The notes under the pieces are model-generated. The model was not told the DNA's origin, made no database searches, and worked only from the letters and a program-made list of their open reading frames with translations. Shown in pieces: positions 27,701 to 35,929 of a stretch of 64,000 nt of DNA. The stretch's first letter is position 1, and each line of letters opens with the position of its first letter. Location: positions 62,001-126,000 of the forward strand of contig NZ_WEGL01000013.1 of the NCBI RefSeq assembly GCF_009604455.1, read 5' to 3'. The position numbers and the translations under genes are program-made. This stretch comes from Streptomyces sp. RB17. GTDB taxonomy: Bacteria > Actinomycetota > Actinomycetes > Streptomycetales > Streptomycetaceae.

Positions 27701-28665
27701 GCCTCCTCGACCAGCCGGGCGACCTGCTCCTTCGCCGTACGCGTGCGTGCCTCGCCCGAGGCCTCGGCGCTCGCGAGGGTCTTGGCGGCGGCCTGCTCGG
27801 CCTCCGTCTGCAGCTTCTCGGCCTCGGCCTGCGCCTTGCGCAGCGCCTCCTCGGCCGCCGCCATCCGCTCCTCGGCGGCCCGGCTCAGCTCGGCGGCCTG
27901 CCGGCGGGCGGTGTCCGACTCGCCGGCCGCGTCGGTGCGCAGCCGCTCGGCGTGGTCGGTGGCCTCCTGGGCCTGCGTGGAGGCGGCGTTCAGCAGGCGC
28001 TCGGCGTCCGTGCGGGCGCGGCGCAGGAGCTGCTCGGCCTCCGCGCGGGCCGCCTCGGCGTCGTGCTGCAGCCGCTCGCGGGCCTCCCGGGTCAGCCGCT
28101 CGGCCTCGGCGCGGGCGGCGGCAAGCGCCTGCTCGGCCTCGGTGCGGGACTCGTCGAGGAGGCGGCGGGCCTGCTGCTCGGTGCGGGCGCGCAGCTGCTC
28201 GGCCCAGGCGACGTTCTCGTTGACGTGCGACTCGACGGTGGCGCGGCGCTCGGCCAGCTCCTGGTCCAGCTGCTGGCGCCGGGTCACGGCCTCCTGGTGC
28301 AGCTCGGCCTGGAGGCGGGCGGCCTGCTCGGCGTGCTCCTGCAGGATCCGCTGGGTCTGCGCGCGGGCCTCGGCGGCCATCCGCTCGGCTTCCTGGCGCA
28401 GCTGGTCGGCCTGCATCTGGGCATTGCGGAGCAACTGTTCGGCCTGATAGCCGATGTCACCGCCGTCGAAGGCGGGCCGGGTCATCAGGGTGCGGCGCGC
28501 CTCGTGCAGCTTGGCGCGCAGCACCTCGACCTGGTAGCCGAGGTCCTCGGCGTGCTGGATCGCCTTTTCCCGCTCGGTCTTCAGCCGCTTCATCTCGGCC
28601 TCGAACCGAGAGAGGTGGTCGACGTCAGCCGCCGGCTCTCGCTCCTGGCTCTCGTAGCCCCGCAC
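24787..28665 (-). CDS. scy: Scy, giant coiled-coil polarity scaffold
   Basis: 1292 residues. It organises the tip-organising centre of hyphae, binding DivIVA and FilP and marking new branch points. The N-terminus MRGYESQEREPAADVDHLSRFEAEM with the following EREKAIQHAEDLGYQVEVLRAKL segment is the short DivIVA-like head. From about residue 85 to 1260 the protein is one continuous, highly repetitive coiled coil built from AEAERLRAEA-type units; the family is described as having a 51-residue repeat. The tail is GSVKAGATVGAPRSGGKASDG. The start is GTG at 28665. The S. coelicolor protein is, from memory, about 30 residues longer. Confidence 0.95.
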   Translation of the reverse strand: MRGYESQEREPAADVDHLSRFEAEMKRLKTEREKAIQHAEDLGYQVEVLRAKLHEARRTLMTRPAFDGGDIGYQAEQLLRNAQMQADQLRQEAERMAAEARAQTQRILQEHAEQAARLQAELHQEAVTRRQQLDQELAERRATVESHVNENVAWAEQLRARTEQQARRLLDESRTEAEQALAAARAEAERLTREARERLQHDAEAARAEAEQLLRRARTDAERLLNAASTQAQEATDHAERLRTDAAGESDTARRQAAELSRAAEERMAAAEEALRKAQAEAEKLQTEAEQAAAKTLASAEASGEARTRTAKEQVARLVEEATKEAETTRSEAEQLVADARAEAEKVLAEASEKARAITAEESATQLSKAAKTAEDVLNKASEEAKRTTRAAAEEAERIRTEAEAEADRLRAEAHDIAAQLKGAAKDDTKEYRAKTVELQEEARRLRGEAEQLRADAVAEGESIRAEARREAVAQIEEAAKSAEELLAKAKADADELRQTATTDSEKVRTEAIERATSLRRQAEETLDRARKEAERLRAEADEQAESVRSDAETAARELREETERGVEARRAEAADELTRLQTETQDRLESAEQALTDAREEAARIRREAAEESERLRAEAAERIRTLQQQAEAEADRLRTEAASDASASRAEGEAVAVRLRSEAAAEAERLKAEAQDTADRVRAEAQAAAERLGTEASETLAAAQEEAVRRRREAEETLGSARAEADQERERAREQSEELLASARNRVEEAQAEAVRLVEEADRRATEMVSAAEQHAQQVRDSVAGLHEQAQEEIAGLRSAAEHAADRTRREAEEEADRVRADAYAERERASEDASRVRREANESSEAAKALAERTVAEAMAEAERQRADAGDYAQRVRTEASDALAEADQAAARTRADAREDANRIRSDAATQADTLITEARNEAERLQTETIAEAERLQTETAAEAERVRAEALAAAEQLLGEATDESERLRAEAAETVGSAQAHAERVRAEAQQLRADAEEAAERLVNSAREEAERTLDEARKEANKRRSEAAEQVDTLITETTAEVDKLLGEAQEQALKTTADAESQADTMVGAARSEAERIVAEATVEGNSRVEKSRTDADELLVGARRDATAIRERAEELRDRLTTEIEELHERARREAAETMKSTGDRCDALIKAAEEQLAKAEAKAKELVSEANSEAGKVRIAAVKKAEGLLKEAEQKKASLVKEAEELKAEAIREARRTVEEGKRELEILVRRREDINAEISRVQDVLEALESFEAPAGKEGSVKAGATVGAPRSGGKASDG

Positions 28666-28810
28666 TGCGCGGTCCCATCCGTCCCCTGGTCAGCTTCTCC
28701 AACGAGCCTCGTCCTCCGCCGAACGGGGCCCCCGGGGAATGGTGTCAGATCAACGGCGGAGCACGGGCTGCTGCCCCGACGCTCGTCCCCCGAAACCCGG
28801 ACCCCGGCAT

Positions 28811-28839
28811 GCGGTCGTCCCCGTTTCAGGGACGACCGC
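28811..28839 (-). terminator. Terminator of the epimerase gene
   Basis: Perfect 11-bp stem GCGGTCGTCCC / GGGACGACCGC with a 7-nt loop, 31 bases beyond the stop of the methylmalonyl-CoA epimerase gene on the minus strand and about 145 bases before the scy start. It separates the two transcripts. Confidence 0.75.
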
Positions 28840-28870
28840 CCCCAACCCTACCGGCCCTTATGTACGGGGG

Positions 28871-29311
28871 TCAGTGCTCAGGGGACTCAACCGGGGCCGA
28901 AGTGACCAGTTCTGTGAGCACGCCATGGCAATCCTTGGGGTGCAGGAAGGTGATCCGCGACCCCATGGAGCCGCGCCGTGGCTCGTCGTACAGCACGCGC
29001 ACGCCCTTGTCGCGGATGTCCGCGGCGTCCCCGTCCACGTCCGCCGTGCCGAAGGCGATGTGGTGGACGCCCTCCCCGTTCTTCGCCAGCCACTTGCCGA
29101 CCGCGGAGTCCTCGCGGGTCGGTTCCAGCAGCTGGAGGTAGGAGGCGCCGCCGTCCGAGGTCTCGTTGATCTTGAGCATGGCCTCGCGCACGCCCTGTTC
29201 CTCGTTGACCTCGGTGTGGAACACCTCGAAGCCGTAGGTGGCCCGGTAGAACTCGACGGTGGCGTCGAGGTCGTGGCAGGCGATCCCGATGTGGTCGATT
29301 CGCGTCAGCAT
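28871..29311 (-). CDS. mce: Methylmalonyl-CoA epimerase
   Basis: Interconverts (R)- and (S)-methylmalonyl-CoA, linking propionyl-CoA carboxylase to the B12-dependent mutase. 146 residues of the glyoxalase/VOC fold. The metal ligands appear as the His of RIDHIGIACHDLDATVEFY, the Glu/Gln of the middle strand (YLQLLEPT), the His of GVHHIAFGTADVD and the Glu of GVLTELV. The start MLTRIDHIGIA is the family start, although no good ribosome site precedes it. It is divergent from the thiolase gene, 150 bp away. Confidence 0.94.
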   Translation of the reverse strand: MLTRIDHIGIACHDLDATVEFYRATYGFEVFHTEVNEEQGVREAMLKINETSDGGASYLQLLEPTREDSAVGKWLAKNGEGVHHIAFGTADVDGDAADIRDKGVRVLYDEPRRGSMGSRITFLHPKDCHGVLTELVTSAPVESPEH

Positions 29312-29461
29312 GGATTCAGTGCAGCGCCACGGCACCGGTTACGCAACGTGCGAGCGATCACACTGACAGCCCGATGACGGCACGGAGTGCCACTCAGTAC
29401 ATTCGAAGTAAACCCTCGTTCACTCCTCGGCCTGGGCAGGCCGGTAAGGGGATCGCAGCTC

Positions 29462-30661
29462 ATGCCTTCTGGAACGAACAGCTCGGTGATCGTCGCGGGT
29501 GCACGCACCCCCATGGGACGACTGCTCGGCTCTCTCAAGTCCTTCTCCGGAGCCGACCTCGGCGGCTTCGCGATCAAGGCCGCCCTCGACCGTGCGGGAA
29601 TCGGCGGCGACCAGGTGCAGTACGTGATCATGGGCCAGGTGCTCCAGGCCGGCGCCGGTCAGATCCCGGCCCGCCAGGCCGCCGTGAAGGCGGGGATCCC
29701 GATGAGCGTCCCGGCGCTCACCATCAACAAGGTGTGCCTCTCCGGCCTCGACGCCATCGCCCTCGCGGACCAGCTGATCCGCGCCGGCGAGTTCGACATC
29801 GTCGTGGCCGGCGGCCAGGAGTCCATGACCAACGCCCCGCACCTGCTGCCGAAGTCCCGCGAGGGCTTCAAGTACGGCGCGGTCCAGATGCTGGACGCCA
29901 TGGCGTACGACGGCCTGACCGACTCCTTCGAGGGCATCGCCATGGGCGAGTCCACGGAGAAGCACAACACCCGCCTCGGCATCGGCCGCGCCGAGCAGGA
30001 CGAGATCGCCGCCCTGTCCCACCAGCGGGCCGCCGCCGCGCAGAAGAACGGCCTGTTCGAGGCCGAGATCACCCCGGTGGAGATCCCGCAGCGCAAGGGC
30101 GACCCGGTCCTGTTCAGCAAGGACGAGGGGATCCGCGGCGACACCACCGTGGAGTCCCTGGGCAAGCTGCGCCCGGCCTTCAGCAAGGACGGCACGATCA
30201 CCGCCGGCACCTCCTCGCAGATCTCGGACGGCGCGGCCGCCGTGGTCGTGATGAGCAAGGCCAAGGCGGAGGAGCTGGGGCTGAGCTGGCTCGCCGAGAT
30301 CGGCGCGCACGGCAATGTGGCGGGACCGGACAACAGCCTGCAGTCCCAGCCGTCCAACGCCATCGGGCACGCCCTGAAGAAGGAGGGCCTGGAGGTCTCC
30401 GACCTCGACCTCATCGAGATCAACGAGGCCTTCGCCGCGGTCGCCGTGCAGTCAATGAAGGACCTCGGCGTGTCCACGGAAAAGGTGAACGTCAACGGCG
30501 GCGCGATCGCGCTGGGCCACCCGATCGGCATGTCCGGCGCGCGTCTCGTCCTCCACCTGGCGCTGGAGCTCAAGCGGCGCGGCGGCGGGGTCGGTGCGGC
30601 CGCGCTGTGCGGTGGCGGCGGCCAGGGTGACGCACTGATCGTGCGGGTACCGAAGGCATAA
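29462..30661 (+). CDS. Acetyl-CoA C-acetyltransferase (thiolase)
   Basis: Condenses two acetyl-CoA to acetoacetyl-CoA or performs the reverse cleavage. 399 residues, homotetrameric class. The nucleophilic Cys is at about 92 in INKVCLSGLDAIALAD. The His in NVNGGAIALGHPIGMSGAR and the second Cys in LCGGGGQGDALIV complete the catalytic set. The ATG at 29462 has AAGGGG about 10 bases upstream; the frame is open further upstream but without homology. meaB follows 51 bases downstream on the same strand, so they may be co-transcribed. Confidence 0.96.
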   Translation: MPSGTNSSVIVAGARTPMGRLLGSLKSFSGADLGGFAIKAALDRAGIGGDQVQYVIMGQVLQAGAGQIPARQAAVKAGIPMSVPALTINKVCLSGLDAIALADQLIRAGEFDIVVAGGQESMTNAPHLLPKSREGFKYGAVQMLDAMAYDGLTDSFEGIAMGESTEKHNTRLGIGRAEQDEIAALSHQRAAAAQKNGLFEAEITPVEIPQRKGDPVLFSKDEGIRGDTTVESLGKLRPAFSKDGTITAGTSSQISDGAAAVVVMSKAKAEELGLSWLAEIGAHGNVAGPDNSLQSQPSNAIGHALKKEGLEVSDLDLIEINEAFAAVAVQSMKDLGVSTEKVNVNGGAIALGHPIGMSGARLVLHLALELKRRGGGVGAAALCGGGGQGDALIVRVPKA

Positions 30662-30712
30662 GCATCCTCGTTGTACGTGTCTGTACGTCTGTGAACCGAA
30701 CGGAGCTGTTTG

Positions 30713-31669
30713 ATGCAGGACGTCTCCTCTCTGGTGGCCCGGGCCAGGGAAGGCCGGCCGCGGGCCGTGGCCCGGCTGATCTCCCTCGTGGAGGGGGCGT
30801 CCCCGCAGCTCAGGGAGGTCATGGCGGCCCTGGCCCCGCTGACCGGCAACGCCTATGTGGTCGGTCTGACGGGCTCCCCGGGTGTCGGCAAGTCGACCTC
30901 CACCTCCGCGCTCGTCACGGCGTACCGCAAGCAGGGCAAGCGGGTCGGCGTCCTGGCCGTCGACCCGTCCTCGCCGTTCTCCGGCGGCGCCCTGCTCGGC
31001 GACCGCGTCCGCATGTCGGAGCACGCCTCCGACCCCGGCGTCTACATCCGCTCGATGGCCACCCGGGGCCACCTGGGCGGCCTGGCCTGGGCGGCGCCCC
31101 AGGCGATCCGCGTGCTGGACGCGGCCGGCTGTGACGTGATCCTGGTGGAGACGGTCGGCGTCGGCCAGTCGGAGGTCGAGATCGCCTCCCAGGCGGACAC
31201 CAGCGTGGTGCTGCTGGCCCCGGGCATGGGCGACGGCATCCAGGCGGCGAAGGCGGGCATCCTGGAGATCGGCGACGTGTACGTGGTCAACAAGGCGGAC
31301 CGGGACGGCGCCGACGCCACGGCCCGCGAACTGAACCACATGCTGGGCCTCGGCGAGTCCCGCGGCCCCGGCGACTGGCGCCCCCCGATCGTGAAGACGG
31401 TCGCGGCCCGCGCCGAGGGCGTCGACGAGGTCGTGGAGGCCCTGGAGAAGCACCGCGCGTGGATGGAGGAGCGCGGGGTCCTCGCGGAGCGCCGCACGGC
31501 CCGGGCAGCCCGCGAGGTGGAGACCATCGCGGTGACGGCCCTGCGCGAACGCATCGGCGACCTGCACGGCGACCGCCGCCTCGGCGCGCTCGCGGAGCGG
31601 ATCGTCGCGGGCGAGCTGGACCCGTACCGTGCCGCGGACCAGCTGGTGGCGGGCCTGACGCAGGGCTGA
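30713..31669 (+). CDS. meaB: MeaB, GTPase chaperone of B12-dependent acyl-CoA mutase
   Basis: Loads adenosylcobalamin onto methylmalonyl-CoA-type mutases and protects them from inactivation, using GTP. 318 residues, G3E family. Walker A GSPGVGKS at about 54-61, AVDPSSPFSGGALLGDRVRM, the switch region VILVETVGVGQSEVEI, and the base-specificity motif VVNKADRDG near 190. The ATG at 30713 follows CGGAGC. Its neighbours (thiolase, epimerase) and icmA 7 kb away define the pathway. Confidence 0.95.
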   Translation: MQDVSSLVARAREGRPRAVARLISLVEGASPQLREVMAALAPLTGNAYVVGLTGSPGVGKSTSTSALVTAYRKQGKRVGVLAVDPSSPFSGGALLGDRVRMSEHASDPGVYIRSMATRGHLGGLAWAAPQAIRVLDAAGCDVILVETVGVGQSEVEIASQADTSVVLLAPGMGDGIQAAKAGILEIGDVYVVNKADRDGADATARELNHMLGLGESRGPGDWRPPIVKTVAARAEGVDEVVEALEKHRAWMEERGVLAERRTARAAREVETIAVTALRERIGDLHGDRRLGALAERIVAGELDPYRAADQLVAGLTQG

Positions 31670-31815
31670 CCCTGGTCAACTCCCGCACCGGGCCGTTATC
31701 TTGAGCCGCATGTTCCTCACCTTGGCGTAGAGCGCGCACCGGATCGCGAGGCCGACGAGAAGGCCCTCGCGTCCCTCGGTGTCCGCTCTTCCGCCTCCAT
31801 CAGAGGAACATCAGC

Positions 31816-33012
31816 ATGTCCACGCATGCCCCTGGGCGGCCCTCGTACGCCGCCGTGCTGCGCCTCCCGCACGCGCGCCGCACCTTCGCCTCCGCCCTCA
31901 CCGCCCGCCTGTCCTACGGCACGGTGTCCCTGGCGGTCATGCTGTCCGTCATCCGGTCCACCGGCTCCTACGCCGTCTCCGGCGCCGTGCTGGCCCTGTT
32001 CGGCGCGACGGTCTTCCTGATGCCGCTCAGGGCGGCCTTGATCGACCGGTACGGGGCGCGCAGGGCCCTGCTGCCCATGGCGGTGCTCTACGGCGCCCTG
32101 CTGTGTGTCCTGGCCGCGTTGACCTGGCGGCCCGGAGCACCGCCGGCGGCCATCGGCGCCGCGGCGGCCCTCGCCGGCGCGTGTGCGCCTCCGCTGGGGC
32201 CGACCATGCGCGCGGTGTGGGCCGGACTGGCCCCGGACCCGGGCACGCTGGCCCGCGCCTACAGCCTGGACGGCGTCGCCGAGGAGCTGCTGTACGTCTC
32301 CGGCCCCGCCCTGGTCGGCGTGCTGCTGGGCTTCGCGCCGCCGGCGTCCGGGATCCTGCTGAGCGCGCTGCTGATCATCGGCGGCACCTGCGTCTTCGTC
32401 ACGTCCCCCGCCCTGCCGGGACCCCGCCCCGGGCGCCCCGAGAAGGGACGGGGCATGCTCGGCGGGCTGCCGGCTCCGGTCGCCGTGGCCACGGGCGCCG
32501 GACTGGCGCTCAGCGGCGTGGAGTTGCTGGTCCTGGCCTTCGTCACCGAGCACGCGTACGACCGTGCCCTCGTCCCCTGGGTTCTGGGCGCCCTGTCCGC
32601 GGGCAGCGCGGTGGGCGGGCTGGTCAACGGGGCGGTCCAGTGGCGCGCACCGGCCCGGGTACGGCTGTGCGGGTTCGCCGTGGCTCTGGGCCTGGTGATC
32701 GCGGTGGCGGGCCTGGCTCCGGGGCTGTGGACCCTCGCCGGGGCCATCGGAATCGCCGGAGCGTTCATCGCCCCCACCCTGACCACGGCGTACCTCGTGG
32801 CCGACGAAACAGCACCCGAGGGTGCCCGCACACAGGCGGGCGCCTGGGTCAACACCGGGGTGAATGCAGGGAGTTCGGTGGGCGCGATGGTGACGGGCCT
32901 GCTGATCGGACGGGTGCCGCTCGGGGTGTGCTTCCTGCTGGCGGGTGCGGCGGCCGTGCTGCCCGCCGTGGCGGCGTACCGCCGTCGCCGGGTGCGGGTG
33001 GTGGCGGGCTGA
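31816..33012 (+). CDS. MFS transporter, probable exporter
   Basis: 398 residues with twelve predicted transmembrane helices and no large loops. The first helices read RTFASALTARLSYGTVSLAVML, and the family signature between helices 2 and 3 is LMPLRAALIDRYGARRALL. The subfamily is common in Streptomyces and is mostly annotated only as MFS. Substrate unknown. GAGGAAC lies just before the ATG. It precedes absC, which is convergent; regulation by it is possible but not evident. Confidence 0.85.
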   Translation: MSTHAPGRPSYAAVLRLPHARRTFASALTARLSYGTVSLAVMLSVIRSTGSYAVSGAVLALFGATVFLMPLRAALIDRYGARRALLPMAVLYGALLCVLAALTWRPGAPPAAIGAAAALAGACAPPLGPTMRAVWAGLAPDPGTLARAYSLDGVAEELLYVSGPALVGVLLGFAPPASGILLSALLIIGGTCVFVTSPALPGPRPGRPEKGRGMLGGLPAPVAVATGAGLALSGVELLVLAFVTEHAYDRALVPWVLGALSAGSAVGGLVNGAVQWRAPARVRLCGFAVALGLVIAVAGLAPGLWTLAGAIGIAGAFIAPTLTTAYLVADETAPEGARTQAGAWVNTGVNAGSSVGAMVTGLLIGRVPLGVCFLLAGAAAVLPAVAAYRRRRVRVVAG

Positions 33013-33109
33013 TCGCGCAGTTCCCCGCACTCCCGGGGAGGCACCCCGTCAGCGCCGGCCGCGCGACCCACCCCGCCCTGCTACAGCACCCTTGGCTTCT
33101 CGGCCAGGC

Positions 33110-33586
33110 TCAGGGACGCCCTCGCTGCCCCCGCAAATGCTCGGCGATCGGCTTCAACGCCTTGTCCAGTTCCGTCAGCGCCTCCGGTGAGAGCAGATCG
33201 ATGAAGTGGCGCCGCACAGAGTCGACGTGATGCGGTGCCACCTTCTTCATCGTCTCCATGCCGTGCTCGGTCAGCACGGCGTACAGCCCCCGCCGATCCG
33301 ACTCGCAGTTCTCGCGGCGCACCAGGTTCGCGTTCTCCATCCGCGTGATCTGGTGCGACAGCCGGCTCTTGGACTGCAGGGTCGCGGAGGCGAGGTCGCT
33401 CATCCGCATGCGTACGTCGTCCGACTCGGACAGGTTCACGAGGATCTCGTAGTCGTTCATAGTCAGGCCGAACGGCTGCAGATCCTTCTCCAGCTGGTAC
33501 GTCAACAGCCTGTTGACCTCCAGGTGGGTGCGCCAGGCGCACTGCTCCGCATCGGTCAGCCAGCGCGTGGCCGTCTCGGTCTCCAT
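33110..33586 (-). CDS. absC: AbsC-like MarR-family regulator
   Basis: 158 residues, the length of S. coelicolor AbsC, a zinc-responsive MarR-family protein required for full antibiotic production under zinc limitation. The winged helix spans about 55-110 (MRMSDLASATLQSKSRLSHQITRMENANLVRRENCESDRRG, given here as two overlapping motifs: the recognition helix SKSRLSHQITRM and the wing NCESDRRGLYAVLT). The start METETATRWLTDAEQCAW and the neighbourhood fit my memory of AbsC. A dyad lies just upstream of the start. The name rests on recognition, not on a comparison. Confidence 0.78.
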   Translation of the reverse strand: METETATRWLTDAEQCAWRTHLEVNRLLTYQLEKDLQPFGLTMNDYEILVNLSESDDVRMRMSDLASATLQSKSRLSHQITRMENANLVRRENCESDRRGLYAVLTEHGMETMKKVAPHHVDSVRRHFIDLLSPEALTELDKALKPIAEHLRGQRGRP

Positions 33587-33604
33587 GAATGAAGTCTACC
33601 TAAG

Positions 33605-33621
33605 AAGTTGAATGGCGAACT
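33605..33621 (-). promoter_or_regulatory. Possible autoregulatory site upstream of absC
   Basis: AAGTT and AACT arms separated by eight bases lie 18-35 bases upstream of the absC start, in an AT-rich pocket that is unusual for this genome. MarR proteins typically bind such short dyads over their own promoter. The symmetry is short, so confidence is low. Confidence 0.3.
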
Positions 33622-33678
33622 ACTTGGGGTGGTGTGACTGTGCGCACGCGTTCGACGTCACCCTCTGCAGACTACCGC

Positions 33679-34488
33679 TCACAGCCCGAAGCGGCGCTGG
33701 AGGTCCCCCAGCTGTCCGGGAAGGCGCGGTGCCCCCGATGGTTGCCGACCGTGTCCGTCCGACCCCGGAACGCCACCTCCGGGCACCCCTGGTTCGGACG
33801 GAACGACACCCGTCGCCGTCTCCTCCATGAGGGTCTCCGTCGACTGCAACAGGACCGTCCCGGCGCCCACGAACTCGAACTGGTGCTCCTCCCCGGATAC
33901 CCCGCCGAGGCCCGTCATCGCACGTAGACCGCCCAGTACACCCGTCAGATAGCCATGGTCGTAGTGATGGCACGGCGACGGGCAGTCGGCCCACCCGACG
34001 AGCGCCTGCGGGTCGACCCGGATCGGAGGTTCCATGAACACCACCGGACCGTTAGATGCGGCCACAAACTTTCCGGTTCCGATAAGGGTCAGAAAACCCG
34101 GCACGATCGATTGCTTGAGCGCGAGACTTGGCTGAAAAGCGAGCAGGTTGCCCGCGCGAATGGTCAGGTTCCCGTCGTCCAGGTCGTAGGAATTGACGTC
34201 GAAGGCCCGGTCGGCGAGCAGCATCTTGCCCGAGCCGGCCGCCACGACCCAGTCGCTCGCGTGCAGTGGCGAATGGAACGAGGTACGGACAATTCGGTCG
34301 AGTCGGCCGTGCCCGATGCCGTTGAACTCGATCGCCCCGTAGTAGGCGATCATCTTCCCCTTCTGCAGGAACCACTGCCCGCCCTTGAGCTCGACGCAGA
34401 ACGTGTAGTTGTTCACGTTGTCGTCGGCGGGCAGGTTCATCGGGTCGTACACGACCGGCCCGGCGCCCGGAGTTCCGTACGCGCTCAC
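33679..34488 (-). CDS. AIM24-family protein (third of the operon)
   Basis: 269 residues of the AIM24/DUF124 beta-sandwich family; function in bacteria unknown. Recognisable are VELKGGQWFLQKGKMIAYYGAIEF near the start, VVAAGSGKMLLADRAFDVNSYDL, LTLIGTGKFVAASNGPVVFM and the second half RVDPQALVGWADCPSP. It is longer than its two paralogues, with a Gly/Pro-rich tail (VVPSEPGVPGGGVPGSDG). It starts with GTG, overlapping the previous stop by four bases. Confidence 0.88.
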   Translation of the reverse strand: MSAYGTPGAGPVVYDPMNLPADDNVNNYTFCVELKGGQWFLQKGKMIAYYGAIEFNGIGHGRLDRIVRTSFHSPLHASDWVVAAGSGKMLLADRAFDVNSYDLDDGNLTIRAGNLLAFQPSLALKQSIVPGFLTLIGTGKFVAASNGPVVFMEPPIRVDPQALVGWADCPSPCHHYDHGYLTGVLGGLRAMTGLGGVSGEEHQFEFVGAGTVLLQSTETLMEETATGVVPSEPGVPGGGVPGSDGHGRQPSGAPRLPGQLGDLQRRFGL

Positions 34489-35135
34489 AGCTTCTCCTCC
34501 GACGCCTGGACGTACACCGTGCCGCTCCCGCTCAGCTCCAGCTGGAAGGCCTCACCCGAGCCGCGGCCCACCATCTCGCGCCAGCCGAGCGCGGTGGACA
34601 GCTTGTTGCGGACCTCGCCGTGGTGGGCGACGTAGGCCTGGGGGTCGACGTGGACGGGGCGCTGGGGGGTGATCGGGAGCTCGAAGACGCCGCCGTGCGC
34701 CATCACGGCGACGGAGCCCTGGCCCTGCAGGGTCGTGGTGAACAGGCCCTGACCGGTGACCTGCCCCCTGACCAGGCCCATCACCCCTCCTTGCGAGCCC
34801 ATGAACATGGTGCCCTGCCGGAGCGTGCCCTCGAAGGCGAGCAGACGGTCGGCCTCCACGCAGAGGGTGTCGCCGGTGAGGTGGATGACGTGGACGTGGT
34901 GGCCGCCGTGCCCGAAGAAGGCCGTGCCGCTGCCCTCCACGGTCATCAGCGGGGTCGCCTCGCCCGTCACCCGGCGCCCGATCATGGACATCACGCCGCC
35001 CTGGCCGCCCTGGATGTTCGGCGTGAAGGACACGTCCCCCTTGTAGGCGAGCATCGCCCCGCGCTGACTGAACAGCCGCTGCCCGGGCAGCACGGTGGCC
35101 TCGACCATCTTGGAGTTGATCTCCCGCAACGTCAT
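34485..35135 (-). CDS. AIM24-family protein (second of the operon)
   Basis: 216 residues. Family motifs: MVEATVLPGQRLFSQRGAML, VEGSGTAFFGHGGHHVHVIHL, LRQGTMFMGSQGGVMG, QGLFTTTLQGQGSVAVMAHG and PVHVDPQAYVAHHGEV. An unusual HGGHHVHVIH cluster could bind metal. It begins two bases after the stop of the first paralogue and overlaps the third, so the three are one transcript. Some members of the family occur near tellurium-resistance or membrane-stress genes; no such genes are here. Confidence 0.9.
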   Translation of the reverse strand: MTLREINSKMVEATVLPGQRLFSQRGAMLAYKGDVSFTPNIQGGQGGVMSMIGRRVTGEATPLMTVEGSGTAFFGHGGHHVHVIHLTGDTLCVEADRLLAFEGTLRQGTMFMGSQGGVMGLVRGQVTGQGLFTTTLQGQGSVAVMAHGGVFELPITPQRPVHVDPQAYVAHHGEVRNKLSTALGWREMVGRGSGEAFQLELSGSGTVYVQASEEKL

Positions 35136-35137
35136 GT

Positions 35138-35770
35138 CTACAGATCCCCCGCGATCGTGTTCCGTTCGCTCGGCTGCACGTACACCAGCCCGTCGCCCTC
35201 GAAGCGGATCTGGAAGGCCTCGCCGCCGCCCTCCCCGAAGAACGTGCGGAACGTCACGCCGGACTGGAAGGACTGCCGGACATCGCCCTGGTGGGCGATG
35301 TAGGCCCCCGGGTCGACGATCAGCGGGTTCTGCGGGCTGACCCGGAGCACCACCGCCGGCCCGTCGGACATGATGGCCGCCTGCCCGTGCCCCTCGACGG
35401 TCGTCGTGAACAGGCCGTTGCCCTGCGAGGCGCCGCGCAGCCCGGTGAACGTCGTGCCCGTGCGCAGCCCCGCGTCGGTCGCCAGCAGGTTGCTCGCCTC
35501 CACGTACAGCTTGTCGCCCTGAAGGCCGACCAGGTTGATCTCCGAGGCCCGGTCCGCGAACCAGCACGTGCCGTGCCCCTTCACCTCCATCACCGTCATC
35601 TGCTCGCCGGTGAGCCGCCGGGTCACCATCCCGCGCAGCCCCTCCCCGCCGCCGCTCAGCTTCTTGAAGCTCATCTGCCCGTCGTACGCGACCATCGAGC
35701 CGTTCTTCGCCTTCACGGCGTCCCCGGTCATGTCGACGGCGAGCACCTTGCTGCCCTGGAGTCGGAACAT
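35138..35770 (-). CDS. AIM24-family protein (first of the operon)
   Basis: 210 residues. Motifs: MFRLQGSKVLAVDMTGDAVK, MTVMEVKGHGTCWFADRASE, LRTGTTFTGLRGASQGNGLF, VEGHGQAAIMSDGPAVVLRV, PLIVDPGAYIAHQGDVRQSF. The ATG at 35770 is chosen because homology begins there; the frame remains open upstream. It is the promoter-proximal gene of a three-paralogue operon. The upstream region (35771-35929) is shared with the divergent DUF3817 gene and carries a 12-bp direct repeat. Confidence 0.9.
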   Translation of the reverse strand: MFRLQGSKVLAVDMTGDAVKAKNGSMVAYDGQMSFKKLSGGGEGLRGMVTRRLTGEQMTVMEVKGHGTCWFADRASEINLVGLQGDKLYVEASNLLATDAGLRTGTTFTGLRGASQGNGLFTTTVEGHGQAAIMSDGPAVVLRVSPQNPLIVDPGAYIAHQGDVRQSFQSGVTFRTFFGEGGGEAFQIRFEGDGLVYVQPSERNTIAGDL

Positions 35771-35794
35771 CGCCACGGAGTGAAGGTAGCGGCG

Positions 35795-35828
35795 CCGTGG
35801 GTGGACGGAACAGAGCCCGTGGGTGGAC
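35795..35828. promoter_or_regulatory. Direct repeat in the AIM24 / DUF3817 divergent promoter region
   Basis: CCGTGGGTGGAC occurs twice without mismatch, at 35795-35806 and 35817-35828. The start-to-start distance is 22 bp, about two helical turns, so both copies face the same side of the DNA. It lies 25-58 bases upstream of the AIM24 operon start. Regulator unknown. Confidence 0.45.
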
Positions 35829-35929
35829 ACGGACCCTGAGCGGACCCCTACGGGCGTCGTTTGCCACAATGGGGTTCGCTTGTGCTTCCGTTCACAAACT
35901 GTGGACGTCTCTCCCACCGAAGGTGACCA

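Noticed and set aside
25249..28905. Open frame of about 1200 codons on the plus strand opposite scy
   Set aside because: It results from the repetitive Ala/Glu/Arg codons of scy read backwards. It consists of Leu/Gly/Arg repeats, has no start context and no recognisable domain.
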